Assembly (NCBI RefSeq): GCF_002897035.1
Contig: NZ_BAUX01000005.1
Coordinates: 186,001-250,000 of the forward strand
Direction: 5' to 3'
Source: Methylopila sp. Yamaguchi
GTDB lineage: Bacteria; Pseudomonadota; Alphaproteobacteria; Rhizobiales; Methylopilaceae
DNA: 64,000 nt
The position numbers and the translations under genes are program-made. Shown here in pieces: positions 25,873 through 34,248 of the stretch (its first letter is position 1; every line of letters starts with the position of its first letter). The notes under the pieces were generated by a model. That model saw only the letters and a list, made by a program, of their open reading frames with translations. It ran no database searches and was not told the origin of the DNA.

Positions 25873-26655
25873 ATGCGTTCCATCCTGTTTCGCGCCTCCG
25901 CCGCCATCGCCTTCGCGGGGCTGCTGGCGACCCCGGCGGCGGCGCTCTCCGGCGGCTCGCCCGCGCCCGCCGGCGACCGCCTCACCCGGGCGACGGTGTT
26001 CATCACCAGCCTGACGCCGACCGCCCGTAACCGCGCGCAGGTCGCGAACTGCACCGGCGTGCTGATCGAGCGCGACCTGGTGCTGACCGCCGGCCATTGC
26101 CTCGCCGACCTCGGCGGCCCGAGCGTCGTGGTGGCTCAGTTCTTCGACCGCTCGAACCGCATCGCCGAGACGATCGAGGTCGCGGCCGGCGCGATGCATC
26201 CGGACTTCGCCGGCCGGGGCGACGCGGAGAACCCGCGTCCGGACCTCCTTGGCGCCGATCTCGCGATCCTGAAGCTCGCGACGCCCGCGCCGAAGGGCCG
26301 CCGGCCGATCGCGCTCGCGAAGCGGCCCGTCGAAGCCTCGAAGCTCAAGTCGATCCTGGCGGGCGCCGGCCTGCGCACGCCGGCCGACGAAGCCTCCGCC
26401 GGTCAGCTGCGGTTTGCTCGAGTGAACGCCGAGGTGGTGACGGACGGCCCGACCGCCGTCGCCCTCGGCACGACCGGCGGCGCGGTCTGCCGCGGCGATT
26501 CCGGCGGGCCGGTGATCAGCTCCGGCGGTCTCTGGGGCGTCGTGATCGCGATCGTCCGTCGCAAGAACCTGTGCAACTCGACGATCTTCATGGCGGTGGT
26601 CAACCCGGAGTCGCGCGGCTTCCGCAACATGCTGGCGCGCGCGCGGCGGGGCTGA
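25873..26655 (+). CDS. Secreted trypsin-like serine protease (S1), copy 2
   Basis: A paralogue of the preceding protease: 260 residues, signal peptide ending AAA near residue 24, triad His75 (VLTAGHC), Asp129 (GADLAILKL) and Ser210 (CRGDSGGP). It shares CTGxLIxxDLVLTAGHC and the Cys spacing with copy 1 but differs in the middle, with an extra loop GRGDAENPRPDLL, so the duplication is not recent. It ends 13 bases before the end of ybgC (convergent). Periplasmic or extracellular targets, including envelope proteins or self-activation of one by the other, are possible but not shown. Confidence 0.86.
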   Translation: MRSILFRASAAIAFAGLLATPAAALSGGSPAPAGDRLTRATVFITSLTPTARNRAQVANCTGVLIERDLVLTAGHCLADLGGPSVVVAQFFDRSNRIAETIEVAAGAMHPDFAGRGDAENPRPDLLGADLAILKLATPAPKGRRPIALAKRPVEASKLKSILAGAGLRTPADEASAGQLRFARVNAEVVTDGPTAVALGTTGGAVCRGDSGGPVISSGGLWGVVIAIVRRKNLCNSTIFMAVVNPESRGFRNMLARARRG

Positions 26656-26668
26656 CCCGCGGCCGGCT

Positions 26669-27109
26669 CTACTCCGTCCGCGCCATCTCCTTGCGCATGC
26701 GCTCCGGCATCCGCACCGGCCGGCCGTCCCGCACGTAAGCGCAGACGGCGAGGCCGGTGACCAGCGTCTCGCCGTCCCGCGTCACCGACTGGCTGAGGGT
26801 CAGCGACGCCTGCTTCACCTCGTGGACCCAAGTGGTGATGGCGATGACGTCGTCCATCCGGGCCGGCCGCAGGTAGTCGATTGTCATCCGGCGCACGACG
26901 AAGCCTTCGCGCACGGTTTCCCACAGCTTGCGGTGGTCGAACCCGATCGCCCGCAGGATCTCGGTGCGGCCGCGCTCCATGTAGCGCAGGTAGTTGGCGT
27001 GGTAGACGGCGCCGGAGAAGTCGGTGTCCTCGTAGTAGATGCGCAGCGTCAGCACGTGACGCACGCCTTCGAGGCGCCCGCTGACGCCGTCGTCGAGATT
27101 CGCGATCAT
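26669..27109 (-). CDS. ybgC: YbgC-family acyl-CoA thioesterase, Tol-Pal associated
   Basis: Hot-dog fold thioesterase of 146 residues. The catalytic segment [27 protein letters not shown] includes the conserved Asp of the YbgC/4-hydroxybenzoyl-CoA thioesterase family. The family normally lies directly upstream of tolQ and affects phospholipid metabolism. Here its stop faces the second protease. The start ATG overlaps the ruvB stop as ATGA, showing co-translation with ruvB. Confidence 0.92.
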   Translation of the reverse strand: MIANLDDGVSGRLEGVRHVLTLRIYYEDTDFSGAVYHANYLRYMERGRTEILRAIGFDHRKLWETVREGFVVRRMTIDYLRPARMDDVIAITTWVHEVKQASLTLSQSVTRDGETLVTGLAVCAYVRDGRPVRMPERMRKEMARTE

Positions 27110-28152
27110 CCGTCCTCGCCGAGGTCGAACAGCGGCGCCTGGGAGGTGGAGCTCGGGACGCTCAGCCCCAGGTGCCGGAAGGCGTGGGCGGTGAGCATGC
27201 GCCCCCGCGGCGTCCGCTGGATGAAGCCCTGCTGGATGAGGTAGGGCTCGATGATCTCCTCCACCGCGTCGCGCGGCTCCGACAGGGCGGCGGCGATGGT
27301 CTCCACCCCGACGGGGCCGCCGTTGTAGTGGGTCGCGATCATCGAGAGATAGCGCCGGTCCATGGCGTCGAGGCCCAGGTCGTCCACGTCGAGCAATTTT
27401 AGAGCCCGGTCGGCGCTCTCGCGCGAGACCTCCGCGTCGCCCGACACCGCGGCGAAGTCGCGCACCCGGCGCAGAAGCCGCCCGGCGATACGTGGCGTGC
27501 CGCGCGACCGGCGTGCGACCTCGCGCGCCGCCTCCGGCCGCATCGGCAGGCCCAGCACCCGGGCGCCGCGCCGCACGATCAGCTCCAGCTCGTCGACTTC
27601 GTAGAAGTTCAGTCGGATTGGGATGCCGAAGCGGTCGCGCAGCGGCGTGGTGAGCAGACCTGCGCGGGTCGTCGCGCCGACGAGCGTGAACTTCGACAGG
27701 TCGATCCGCACCGAACGCGCCGCCGGGCCCTCGCCGATGATCAGATCGAGCTGGAAGTCCTCCATCGCGGGGTAGAGGATCTCCTCCACCGCCGGATTGA
27801 GGCGATGGATCTCGTCGATGAAGAGCACGTCGCGCTCTTCCAGATTGGTCAGCAGCGCCGCGAGGTCGCCGGCCTTGGCGATCACCGGCCCCGAGGTCGC
27901 GCGGAAGCCGACGCCGAGCTCGCGCGCGACGATCTGGGCAAGCGTGGTCTTGCCCAGTCCAGGGGGACCCGCGAACAGCACATGGTCCAGCGCCTCGCCG
28001 CGCGCCTTCGCGGCTTGGATGAACACCGAGAGGTTCTCGCGGGCCTGCCGCTGGCCGGTGAAGTCGGCGAGCGTCTGCGGCCGGATTGACGCCTCGAGGT
28101 CGAGATCGTCATCGCGCAGATGCGGATCGCGGACAGGGCTTTGGGCGGTCAT
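27106..28152 (-). CDS. ruvB: Holliday junction branch-migration ATPase RuvB
   Basis: AAA+ motor that moves Holliday junctions with RuvA. 348 residues starting at ATG 28152 ([12 protein letters not shown]), leading into [16 protein letters not shown]. Walker A is [13 protein letters not shown], Walker [11 protein letters not shown], sensor 1 [18 protein letters not shown], and the C-terminal winged helix includes [22 protein letters not shown] at 28200 would extend the frame but the family N-terminus fits 28152. Unlike the usual ruvCAB operon, an oppositely oriented Uma2 gene lies between ruvA and ruvB, so ruvB must have its own promoter in the 92-base gap or inside that gene. Confidence 0.96.
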   Translation of the reverse strand: MTAQSPVRDPHLRDDDLDLEASIRPQTLADFTGQRQARENLSVFIQAAKARGEALDHVLFAGPPGLGKTTLAQIVARELGVGFRATSGPVIAKAGDLAALLTNLEERDVLFIDEIHRLNPAVEEILYPAMEDFQLDLIIGEGPAARSVRIDLSKFTLVGATTRAGLLTTPLRDRFGIPIRLNFYEVDELELIVRRGARVLGLPMRPEAAREVARRSRGTPRIAGRLLRRVRDFAAVSGDAEVSRESADRALKLLDVDDLGLDAMDRRYLSMIATHYNGGPVGVETIAAALSEPRDAVEEIIEPYLIQQGFIQRTPRGRMLTAHAFRHLGLSVPSSTSQAPLFDLGEDG

Positions 28153-28244
28153 CGCAGCGCAGCGAAGGCGTTTGTGTCGGTCACACCGAACGTCTCGCAC
28201 GTCGATTGCGACCGCGCTACATTTGGCGCGGACCGGAGAGCCCC

Positions 28245-28832
28245 ATGAGCCGCGCGACAGCCGACTACGACTACATGTCGTTCGACGACTTCGAGGAGTT
28301 CCTTGCGGACAAGCCGAAGAACGAGCGCTGGGAGCTGATCGGCGGTCGTGTCGTCAAGATGATGGTGGGCGCGCGCTGGGAGCATAACTACATCATCCAA
28401 AACCTCGCCTCCGGCATTCGGGAGCGCCTGCGGGCTGCAGGCTCGCCATGCCGGACGCTCACGGAGACGTTCTACCTCAAGGAGCGCGAGCTCAACGCCT
28501 CGCTGCTTCCGGACGTGCTTGTGCATTGCGGGCCGCTCCCGCCCGGCGCTACGTCGGTCCAGAGCCCGGTCGTGCTGGTCGAGGTGATGTCGAACGGCAC
28601 CGAAGCGCGCGATCGCATGGCGAAGTGGCATGTGTACCAGCGCCTTCCCTCGCTCATGCATTACGTGCTCGTCGTGCAGGATCGCGCTCATATCGAAACC
28701 CTTGATCGGATCGGCGGCGTGTGGCGCGGCCTTCAGGTCATCGACGGCCTCGACGCAATCCTCCCGCTTCCCGGCATCGGCGTCGAGGTGCCGCTGGCCG
28801 ACATCTACCGCGACGTTCTCGACCCCGCTTGA
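28245..28832 (+). CDS. Uma2-family putative endonuclease
   Basis: A 195-residue protein of the Uma2 (DUF820) family, which has a PD-(D/E)xK nuclease fold. [29 protein letters not shown] begins the domain; the core motif appears as [14 protein letters not shown] and [30 protein letters not shown] (Asp, then Glu-x-Met, then Lys-x-x-x-Tyr). Such genes are common in cyanobacteria and scattered in alphaproteobacteria; their role is not known. It is inserted on the plus strand between ruvA and ruvB, four bases from the end of ruvA. Codon use is close to that of the neighbours. A GGAG lies seven bases before ATG 28245. Confidence 0.82.
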   Translation: MSRATADYDYMSFDDFEEFLADKPKNERWELIGGRVVKMMVGARWEHNYIIQNLASGIRERLRAAGSPCRTLTETFYLKERELNASLLPDVLVHCGPLPPGATSVQSPVVLVEVMSNGTEARDRMAKWHVYQRLPSLMHYVLVVQDRAHIETLDRIGGVWRGLQVIDGLDAILPLPGIGVEVPLADIYRDVLDPA

Positions 28833-28836
28833 CCCC

Positions 28837-29454
28837 TCACTTCGCTAGCTCCTTCAGCCCGGCCCGGATCAATTGCTCCGTGGTCGCGCCGTCGCCCGCG
28901 GCCTTCATGGCGGCGGCGATGGCGCCGCTCGCCTGCGGGGCCGCGTAGCCGAGATTGACGAGAGCGGAGACGGCGTCGCGCACGGGCTGGGGTCCCCTCG
29001 CCTCCGCAATTTCGCCGGCGAAGCGGGCGACGCCCGGGTCGACGTCGGCGAACAGCGGCGCGCGGTCCTTCAGCTCGGCCGCGATGCGCATGGCGACCTT
29101 GGGTCCGACGCCGGGCGCGCGGGCGATCGCCGCCTTGTCCTGCAGGGCGATCGCCGTCGCGAGATCAGACGCGTCCATCACCGACAGCACGCCGAGGGCG
29201 ACCTTCGTGCCGACGCCCTGCACCGTGTTCAGCAGCCGGAACCACTCGCGCTCGAGATCGGCCATGAAGCCGAACAGCTGGATGCGGTCCTCGCGCACAT
29301 GGGTTTCGATCGACAGCCGCGCGATCTCGCCGGCCTTCGGCAGCCGCTGCAACGTGCGGGCGGAGCAGTGCACGACATAGCCGACGCCGCCGACGTCGAG
29401 GATGACCCAGTCGGGTCCGACGGAGTCGACCTTGCCGGTGAGCTTGCCGATCAT
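28837..29454 (-). CDS. ruvA: Holliday junction-binding protein RuvA
   Basis: Tetrameric junction-binding subunit of RuvAB, 205 residues. The N-terminal OB domain starts [30 protein letters not shown]; the helix-hairpin-helix pair is seen as [17 protein letters not shown] and [18 protein letters not shown]; the C-terminal domain III is [20 protein letters not shown]. The start overlaps the ruvC stop (ATGA). The Uma2 gene converges on its end with a four-base gap. Confidence 0.96.
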   Translation of the reverse strand: MIGKLTGKVDSVGPDWVILDVGGVGYVVHCSARTLQRLPKAGEIARLSIETHVREDRIQLFGFMADLEREWFRLLNTVQGVGTKVALGVLSVMDASDLATAIALQDKAAIARAPGVGPKVAMRIAAELKDRAPLFADVDPGVARFAGEIAEARGPQPVRDAVSALVNLGYAAPQASGAIAAAMKAAGDGATTEQLIRAGLKELAK

Positions 29455-29972
29455 GCGCTCATCCTCGTCGCCGCCGCGAGGCGGGCGCGAGCGCCCCGGT
29501 GCTGGGCGTGGCAGATCGCGACGGCCAGCGCGTCCGCCGCGTCGGCGCCCTTGTAGGTCGCCTTCGGCAGCAGAATGGCGACCATGGCCTGGATCTGCCG
29601 CTTCTCCGCGTGGCCGGCGCCGACGACGGTCTTCTTCACGAGGTTCGGCGCGTACTCCGCGACCGCGAGGCCCGCGAGCGCCGGGACCAGCATCGCGACG
29701 CCGCGCGCCTGCCCGAGCTTCAGCGTGGCCATCGGGTTGTTGTTGACGAAGGTTTCCTCCACCGCCGCCTCGTGGGGGGCGTGTTCCGCCAGAACCTTGG
29801 ACAGCCCGTCGTGCAGCGCCGCCAGCCGGTCGGCGAGGTCGCGGCCGTCGTCAGGCGTGATTACGCCGGCGGCGACGAACGACAGCCGGGACCCTTCCGC
29901 GACGATGACCCCCCAGCCGGTGCGGCGGAGGCCCGGGTCGACGCCGAGGATGCGAATCGGTTCGAGGCTCAT
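29451..29972 (-). CDS. ruvC: Holliday junction resolvase RuvC
   Basis: Cuts Holliday junctions. 173 residues, starting [21 protein letters not shown] with the first catalytic Asp in GVDPG; the Glu of EEVFVNNNP-type is seen as [22 protein letters not shown], and the C-terminal acidic pair is in [13 protein letters not shown]. The frame is open to a GTG at 30008, but that codon lies inside the SOS box, so ATG 29972 is preferred. It heads a ruvC-ruvA unit that is likely DNA-damage inducible. Confidence 0.95.
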   Translation of the reverse strand: MSLEPIRILGVDPGLRRTGWGVIVAEGSRLSFVAAGVITPDDGRDLADRLAALHDGLSKVLAEHAPHEAAVEETFVNNNPMATLKLGQARGVAMLVPALAGLAVAEYAPNLVKKTVVGAGHAEKRQIQAMVAILLPKATYKGADAADALAVAICHAQHRGARARLAAATRMSA

Positions 29973-30002
29973 GACGACCGATGTAACGGCCGAAGGTTTA
30001 CG

Positions 30003-30017
30003 GAACACAAGCAGAAC
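30003..30017 (-). promoter_or_regulatory. LexA (SOS) box upstream of ruvC
   Basis: On the minus strand GTTC, seven bases, GTTC, the exact alphaproteobacterial LexA operator form; on the plus strand it reads GAAC at 30003-30006 and 30014-30017. It is 31 bases before the ruvC ATG, which suits repression of ruvCA. Confidence 0.75.
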
Positions 30018-30083
30018 GTGCCGCGAGCGCGGAAACTGCGATGGCGGGCTTAGACCTAATTGCCCAAGGGGCCGGTGAACCTC

Positions 30084-30299
30084 TCACGAGATGGGAACCA
30101 CCACCAGCTGCTGAACGCCGTCCCCAAAGGTGTGCAAGCGCGACGCGACGACGCTGCCGGGTGGGAACGTCCACAGCTCGTCATCCGGCATAGGCCCGAG
30201 CACCAGATGGGTCCCGTCGCTGAGTGGTCTGACCGCGACCGGCCGCCAAACGTCCACGCCCTCTTTCAGCAACGGCATGAGCAGGGTTGTGGGCGTCAT
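30084..30299 (-). CDS. Small conserved-looking protein of unknown function
   Basis: A 71-residue soluble protein starting MTPTTLLMPLLKEGVDVWRP, with GPMPDDELWTFPPGSVV in the middle. The pattern (LLKEGxDVWRPV, then GPMPDDExWxFPPGS) resembles a family of small hypothetical proteins in Proteobacteria, so I take it as a real gene even though it is short. It has no signal peptide, helix bundle or Cys. No strong ribosome binding site is visible. It is between ruvC and the Hsp70 gene, in the same direction as both. Confidence 0.6.
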   Translation of the reverse strand: MTPTTLLMPLLKEGVDVWRPVAVRPLSDGTHLVLGPMPDDELWTFPPGSVVASRLHTFGDGVQQLVVVPIS

Positions 30300-30413
30300 C
30301 GCGCAGTACCCATCATTTCTCAGACGCTACAGCGTCTCTGCCGCCCCGCATCATCTTGAACGCCGCGCGAAACTCATGCTTCGCTCACCCGTCGTCTTGC
30401 GGGGGTTTAAAGA

Positions 30414-31673
30414 TCACGCCGCCGCCTTCGCTCCGTAGCGGCGGGCGGCCTCGATGGTGAGGCCTGCGCCGACGGCGCCGAAGACGTCGCCCTCCACCAC
30501 CCGGACCCCCGGCAGGCCGCCGAGGATCGCCGCGCGCACGTGCGGCACGCGGGTGGAGCCGCCGGTCAGGAACACGGCGTCGATGTCGCCGGCCCTGACG
30601 CCCGCCTTCGCGAGGCAGCTCGCCACGCAGGCCGTGATCTTCTCCGACTGGCGCCGGGTGTGCTCGACGAAGCCGTCGCGCGTCAGCTCCGCCGACAGAC
30701 CCCTCTCGACCACGTCCAGCCGAACGGTCGCGCGCTCGACCTCGGAGAGCGCGATCTTGCCCGCCTCGACGTCGGCCGCGAGGCCATGGCCGGCCTCGGC
30801 TTCGATCACGGTCAGCAGCCGGTCCAGCAATTGGGGCTTCGCCGCCTCGCGCCGGACCTCGCGGATCTGCCGCGCGGCGCGGCCGTCATAGAGCTTGTTG
30901 ATGCTCGACCAGGTGGCGAGGTCGTGGAAGTAGGTCGAGGGAACCTCGAGCTCCCTGCGCTTCATGGGCGAGCCGAGGCCGAGCAGCGGCATCACCGCGC
31001 CGAGGCTCAAGCGGCGGTCGAAGTCCACGCCGCCCACCCGCACGCCGTCGTTGGCGAGGATGTCCGAGCCGCGCTCGGCGCGGCGATGGCGGTCGGGCGA
31101 GAGCCGGATGACCGAGAAGTCCGACGTGCCGCCGCCGATGTCGGCGATCAGCGCCAGCTCCTCGCGGGCGACCTCGCGCTCATAGTCGAGCGCGGCCGCC
31201 ACCGGCTCGAACTGGAACGACACCTCCTTGAAGCCGACCGACAGCGCGATCTCGCGCAGCGTCGCCTCGGCGCGGGCGTCGCCCTCATCGTCGCCGTCGA
31301 CGAAGTGCACGGGGCGGCCATGCACGACGGCGTCGAGCGCGCGGCCCGAGGCCGTCTCCGCGCGGCGCTTCACGATGGCGAGGTAGCGCGCCACGACGTC
31401 GCGGAACTTCACGCGCTCGCGGCCGATCACGGTCGCCTCGTCGATCAGCGCAGTGCCGAGCACGGACTTGAGGCTGCGCATCAGCCGGCCCGGTTCGCCG
31501 GCCAGATAGGCGGCGAGCGCCGCCCGGCCGACGCGGGATTCGCCGGACGGCGCGAAGAAGATCGCGCTCGGGATCGTCGGCTCGTCGCATTCGAGCGACG
31601 CAAGCCGGGCCTGCGCCCCCGCGAGGCCGAGCGTGGTGTTGGACGTGCCGAAATCGAGGCCGCAGGCGGTCAT
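30414..31673 (-). CDS. Hsp70-family protein, YegD type
   Basis: A 419-residue actin-fold ATPase related to DnaK but without a complete substrate-binding domain. The ATPase phosphate-1 motif is LDFGTSNTTLGLAG, phosphate-2 is ALIADIGGGTSDFSVIRL and the adenosine motif VFLTGGSTRVPHVRAAILGG. Length and motifs fit YegD, an uncharacterised Hsp70 homologue. No DnaJ or GrpE partner is near. Its function, client and need for ATP hydrolysis are unknown; it may be a stress or assembly factor. Confidence 0.85.
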   Translation of the reverse strand: MTACGLDFGTSNTTLGLAGAQARLASLECDEPTIPSAIFFAPSGESRVGRAALAAYLAGEPGRLMRSLKSVLGTALIDEATVIGRERVKFRDVVARYLAIVKRRAETASGRALDAVVHGRPVHFVDGDDEGDARAEATLREIALSVGFKEVSFQFEPVAAALDYEREVAREELALIADIGGGTSDFSVIRLSPDRHRRAERGSDILANDGVRVGGVDFDRRLSLGAVMPLLGLGSPMKRRELEVPSTYFHDLATWSSINKLYDGRAARQIREVRREAAKPQLLDRLLTVIEAEAGHGLAADVEAGKIALSEVERATVRLDVVERGLSAELTRDGFVEHTRRQSEKITACVASCLAKAGVRAGDIDAVFLTGGSTRVPHVRAAILGGLPGVRVVEGDVFGAVGAGLTIEAARRYGAKAAA

Positions 31674-31872
31674 GGAATGCGCCGGTGCTGGGACGGGGGC
31701 GCGTCTTCTAACCGCGTCGGGCGCCGGCGTCCATGACGTGGGAGCGGGGGAGATACGCCCTTCAAAGTGTGAGCCGCCCCGCCGGGGTCGCTCCCCACAG
31801 TCATCACGACATCGGTCGAGATTTGAAGGGGCCGGCTCGATCCGCCATTATCTCCCCGACGGCGGAGAACGC

Positions 31873-32190
31873 ATGGACGAGATGTTGGCCGGAGCGGCGA
31901 CGATCACGCGACAGGGGCTTCGCGCCCTGGCGCGGATGTTGGCGTTCATCGTCCTCGACGTCGCCATGGAGATCGTCTTCTACCACACGACCCGGCTGTT
32001 TCTGGCCGTGTTCACACTCGGGCGCGTCACGGTTCAGCCGCTCGACCAGCGAACGCGCCGCGAGGGGCCTCCGGCCGGGCGGATCCAAATCGGAGCCGAG
32101 CTCGCCATGGTCATAGGTTTGGCCATCTGGAGCGGGGGACTGATCTGTTTCACTCTGTGGGGCGGCGGCTCGACCGACGGCGTCGCGTAG
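31873..32190 (+). CDS. Small two-helix membrane protein, unknown function
   Basis: A 105-residue protein with two predicted membrane helices: MLAFIVLDVAMEIVFYH (residues about 23-39, continuing into FLAVFTLGRVTV) and LAMVIGLAIWSGGLICFTLW near residue 78. I know no function. A GGAG nine bases before ATG 31873 supports this start; the upstream part of the open frame has no coding signature. It converges on yebC with a 31-base gap. Confidence 0.6.
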   Translation: MDEMLAGAATITRQGLRALARMLAFIVLDVAMEIVFYHTTRLFLAVFTLGRVTVQPLDQRTRREGPPAGRIQIGAELAMVIGLAIWSGGLICFTLWGGGSTDGVA

Positions 32191-32221
32191 CCGCGGCGCC
32201 CTCGGATTAAGACGCCGCCCC

Positions 32222-32968
32222 TCAGCCGCCGATCTTCGCCATGATCTCGTCGGAGATCTCGTAGTTTCCGAACACGTTCTGGACGTCGTCGTCGTCGTCG
32301 AAGGCGTCGAGCAGCTTGAGCAGCGAGGCGGCCTTCTCCTCGTCGAGCGGCGTGGTGGTGGTGGGGCGCCACACGACCTTGGTGCTCTCCGCCTCGCCGA
32401 GCGCCGCCTCGAGCGCCTTCGAGACCTCGTTCAGGTCCTCGAAGGCGCAGGTGACGACATGGTTCTCGGCGTCGGACTCCACGTCCTCGGCGCCCGCCTC
32501 GATCGCGGCCTCGAGCACGGCGTCGGCGGTGCCCGCCTTGGCCGGATAGACGATCTCGCCCACGCGGTTGAACATGAAGCCCACCGAGCCGGTTTCGCCC
32601 AGGGCGCCGCCGGCCTTGGTGAAGTAGGAGCGGACCGCCGAGGCGGTGCGGTTGCGGTTGTCGGTCAGCGCCTCGACGATGACGGCGACGCCGCCAGGGC
32701 CGTAGCCCTCGTAGCGGACCTCGTCGTAGTTCTCGCCGTCGGCGCCCGAGGCCTTCTTGATGGCCCGCTCGATGTTGTCCTTCGGCATGGACTGGGCCTT
32801 GGCGGCCTGGACCGCGAGGCGCAGCCGCGCGTTCATGTTGGGGTCGGGCAGGCCGGCCTTCGCCGCGACCGTGATCTCGCGGGCGAGCTTCGAGAACAGC
32901 TTCGCCCGGACCGCGTCCTGGCGGCCCTTGCGGTGCATGATGTTCTTGAACTGGGAATGACCGGCCAT
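32222..32968 (-). CDS. yebC: YebC/PmpR-family protein
   Basis: A 248-residue YebC-family protein, starting [31 protein letters not shown]-type region is [46 protein letters not shown], followed by [27 protein letters not shown], the most conserved part of the family. Members have been reported both as transcriptional regulators and as ribosome-associated factors helping at proline-rich stretches; sequence cannot decide here. Gene order with ruvC nearby is common in proteobacteria. Confidence 0.95.
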   Translation of the reverse strand: MAGHSQFKNIMHRKGRQDAVRAKLFSKLAREITVAAKAGLPDPNMNARLRLAVQAAKAQSMPKDNIERAIKKASGADGENYDEVRYEGYGPGGVAVIVEALTDNRNRTASAVRSYFTKAGGALGETGSVGFMFNRVGEIVYPAKAGTADAVLEAAIEAGAEDVESDAENHVVTCAFEDLNEVSKALEAALGEAESTKVVWRPTTTTPLDEEKAASLLKLLDAFDDDDDVQNVFGNYEISDEIMAKIGG

Positions 32969-33102
32969 GGTCCGCTCCGACGTCGTCTTCTTATTAGGGG
33001 GCGCGTCCGGTCGCCGATGTTTCAGGCGCGCGCGGCGGATCGCGTCCGGCGATTGAGGTGCGCGGCGTTATAAGACCACGTTTTTGGGAAGGAAAGGCCG
33101 GC

Positions 33103-33924
33103 TCACTCCCAGAAGGCCGGCCGGGCTTCGCTCAGCGCGCCCCCGATGCGCACCGGCGCGATCCGGGAGGCGAGACCGCGTCCGTCGACCTCGACGGCGA
33201 GGCCGGAGAGCGTCCCCTCGCCTTCCGCCGGCTCGAACCGGCCGGAGGGAAGCTTGCGCAGGAAGCGCTGGATCGGCTCGTCCTTCTTCATGCCGAGCAC
33301 GCTGTCGTAGTCGCCGCACATGCCGGCGTCGGACATGTAGGCCGTGCCGCCCGCGAGGATGCGGTGGTCGGACGTCGGCGTGTGGGTGTGGGTGCCCACG
33401 ACGAGCGTGGCTCGGCCGTCGAGGAAATGGCCGAAGGCCTGCTTCTCGCTGGTGGCCTCGGCGTGGAAGTCGACCACCGCGGCGTCCGCGACCTCGCCCA
33501 GCGGACAGGCCTCGAGCTCGGCGTCGATCGCGCGGAAGGGATCGTCGAGCGACGTCCCCATGAAGACGTTGCCCATGACGTTGACCACAAGCACGCGAGC
33601 GCCATTGCACGCCTCGATCAGCTGCGCGCCGCGTCCGGGCGTGCCCTTGGGGAAGTTGACCGGCCGCACCAGCCGGTCCGCCCGCTCGGCAAAGACCAGC
33701 GCCTCGCGCTGGTCGAAGGCGTGGTTGCCGAGGGTGACGGCGTCGCAGCCGGCGTCGAGCAGGTCGTTGTAGATCGCCTCGGTGATCCCGAAGCCGCCCG
33801 CGGCGTTCTCGCCGTTGATCACGACGAAATCGAGCGCCCAGCGCTCGCGCAAGGCCGGCAACCGTTCGGCCACCGCGTTGCGCCCGGCGCGACCAACCAC
33901 GTCGCCGAGAAAGAGAAGCCGCAT
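33103..33924 (-). CDS. ymdB: YmdB-like metallophosphoesterase (TIGR00282 family)
   Basis: A 273-residue metallophosphoesterase. Metal-binding motifs are MRLLFLGDVVGRAGRNAV (Asp at about residue 8), VVINGENAAGGFGIT (Asn), VTLGNHAFDQREALV (Asn-His) and the two C-terminal His segments VVDFHAEATSEKQAFGHFLDG and VVGTHTHTPTSD. Characterised members cleave 2',3'-cyclic nucleotides. The start at ATG 33924 matches the family N-terminus. It is 108 bases downstream of the entericidin gene on the same strand. Confidence 0.92.
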   Translation of the reverse strand: MRLLFLGDVVGRAGRNAVAERLPALRERWALDFVVINGENAAGGFGITEAIYNDLLDAGCDAVTLGNHAFDQREALVFAERADRLVRPVNFPKGTPGRGAQLIEACNGARVLVVNVMGNVFMGTSLDDPFRAIDAELEACPLGEVADAAVVDFHAEATSEKQAFGHFLDGRATLVVGTHTHTPTSDHRILAGGTAYMSDAGMCGDYDSVLGMKKDEPIQRFLRKLPSGRFEPAEGEGTLSGLAVEVDGRGLASRIAPVRIGGALSEARPAFWE

Positions 33925-34032
33925 GCGGGAACCTCGGATGGGGTGGCGCGCGCGCCGGCCTCAGGACCGACGCGCTTCACTATCCGAGCTTGGGGGCGTC
34001 GTCACCGCAGGAATCCGCGGCGCAGGCCGTGA

Positions 34033-34158
34033 TCAGCGGGCGATCGCCTGGCCGGTGGCGGTGACGTCGCGCTTCGCGCCGCGGACGGTGTTCGCGCAGG
34101 CGGCCATCGAAACGGAGAATGCGATGAGGACGGTGAAAGCGACCAGACGACGCGCCAT
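34033..34158 (-). CDS. Entericidin A/B-family small lipoprotein
   Basis: A 41-residue lipoprotein. The signal part MARRLVAFTVLIAFSVSMAA ends in a lipobox whose Cys is residue 21, followed by ANTVRGAKRDVTATGQAIAR; the pattern C-x-N-T-V-x-G-x-x-x-D-x-x-x-x-G-x-A-I is the hallmark of the entericidin family, whose members were first described as small membrane-active lipoproteins induced in stationary phase. GGGAG lies nine bases before ATG 34158. A candidate EcfG promoter is 53 bases upstream. It lies between 5-FCL and ymdB, all in one direction. Confidence 0.85.
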   Translation of the reverse strand: MARRLVAFTVLIAFSVSMAACANTVRGAKRDVTATGQAIAR

Positions 34159-34210
34159 GTGGCGAACTCCCGAAAAGATCAGCCGGCATCAGATTCTCCG
34201 GCGCGCTGTG

Positions 34211-34236
34211 AACGCACGAACCAGCGCCTTGGTTTC
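34211..34236 (-). promoter_or_regulatory. Candidate EcfG promoter of the entericidin gene
   Basis: On the minus strand GAAAC (34236-34232), 17 bases, CGTT (34214-34211), one mismatch from consensus. The -10 end is 53 bases before the entericidin start. Entericidin genes are common stress-sigma targets, which makes the match more likely to be real. Confidence 0.5.
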
Positions 34237-34248
34237 GCCATGGGATCG

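Noticed and set aside
33980-34189. A 69-residue frame over the entericidin gene
   Set aside because: Off-frame, Arg/His-rich; the entericidin frame on the same strand has a lipobox and family motif.
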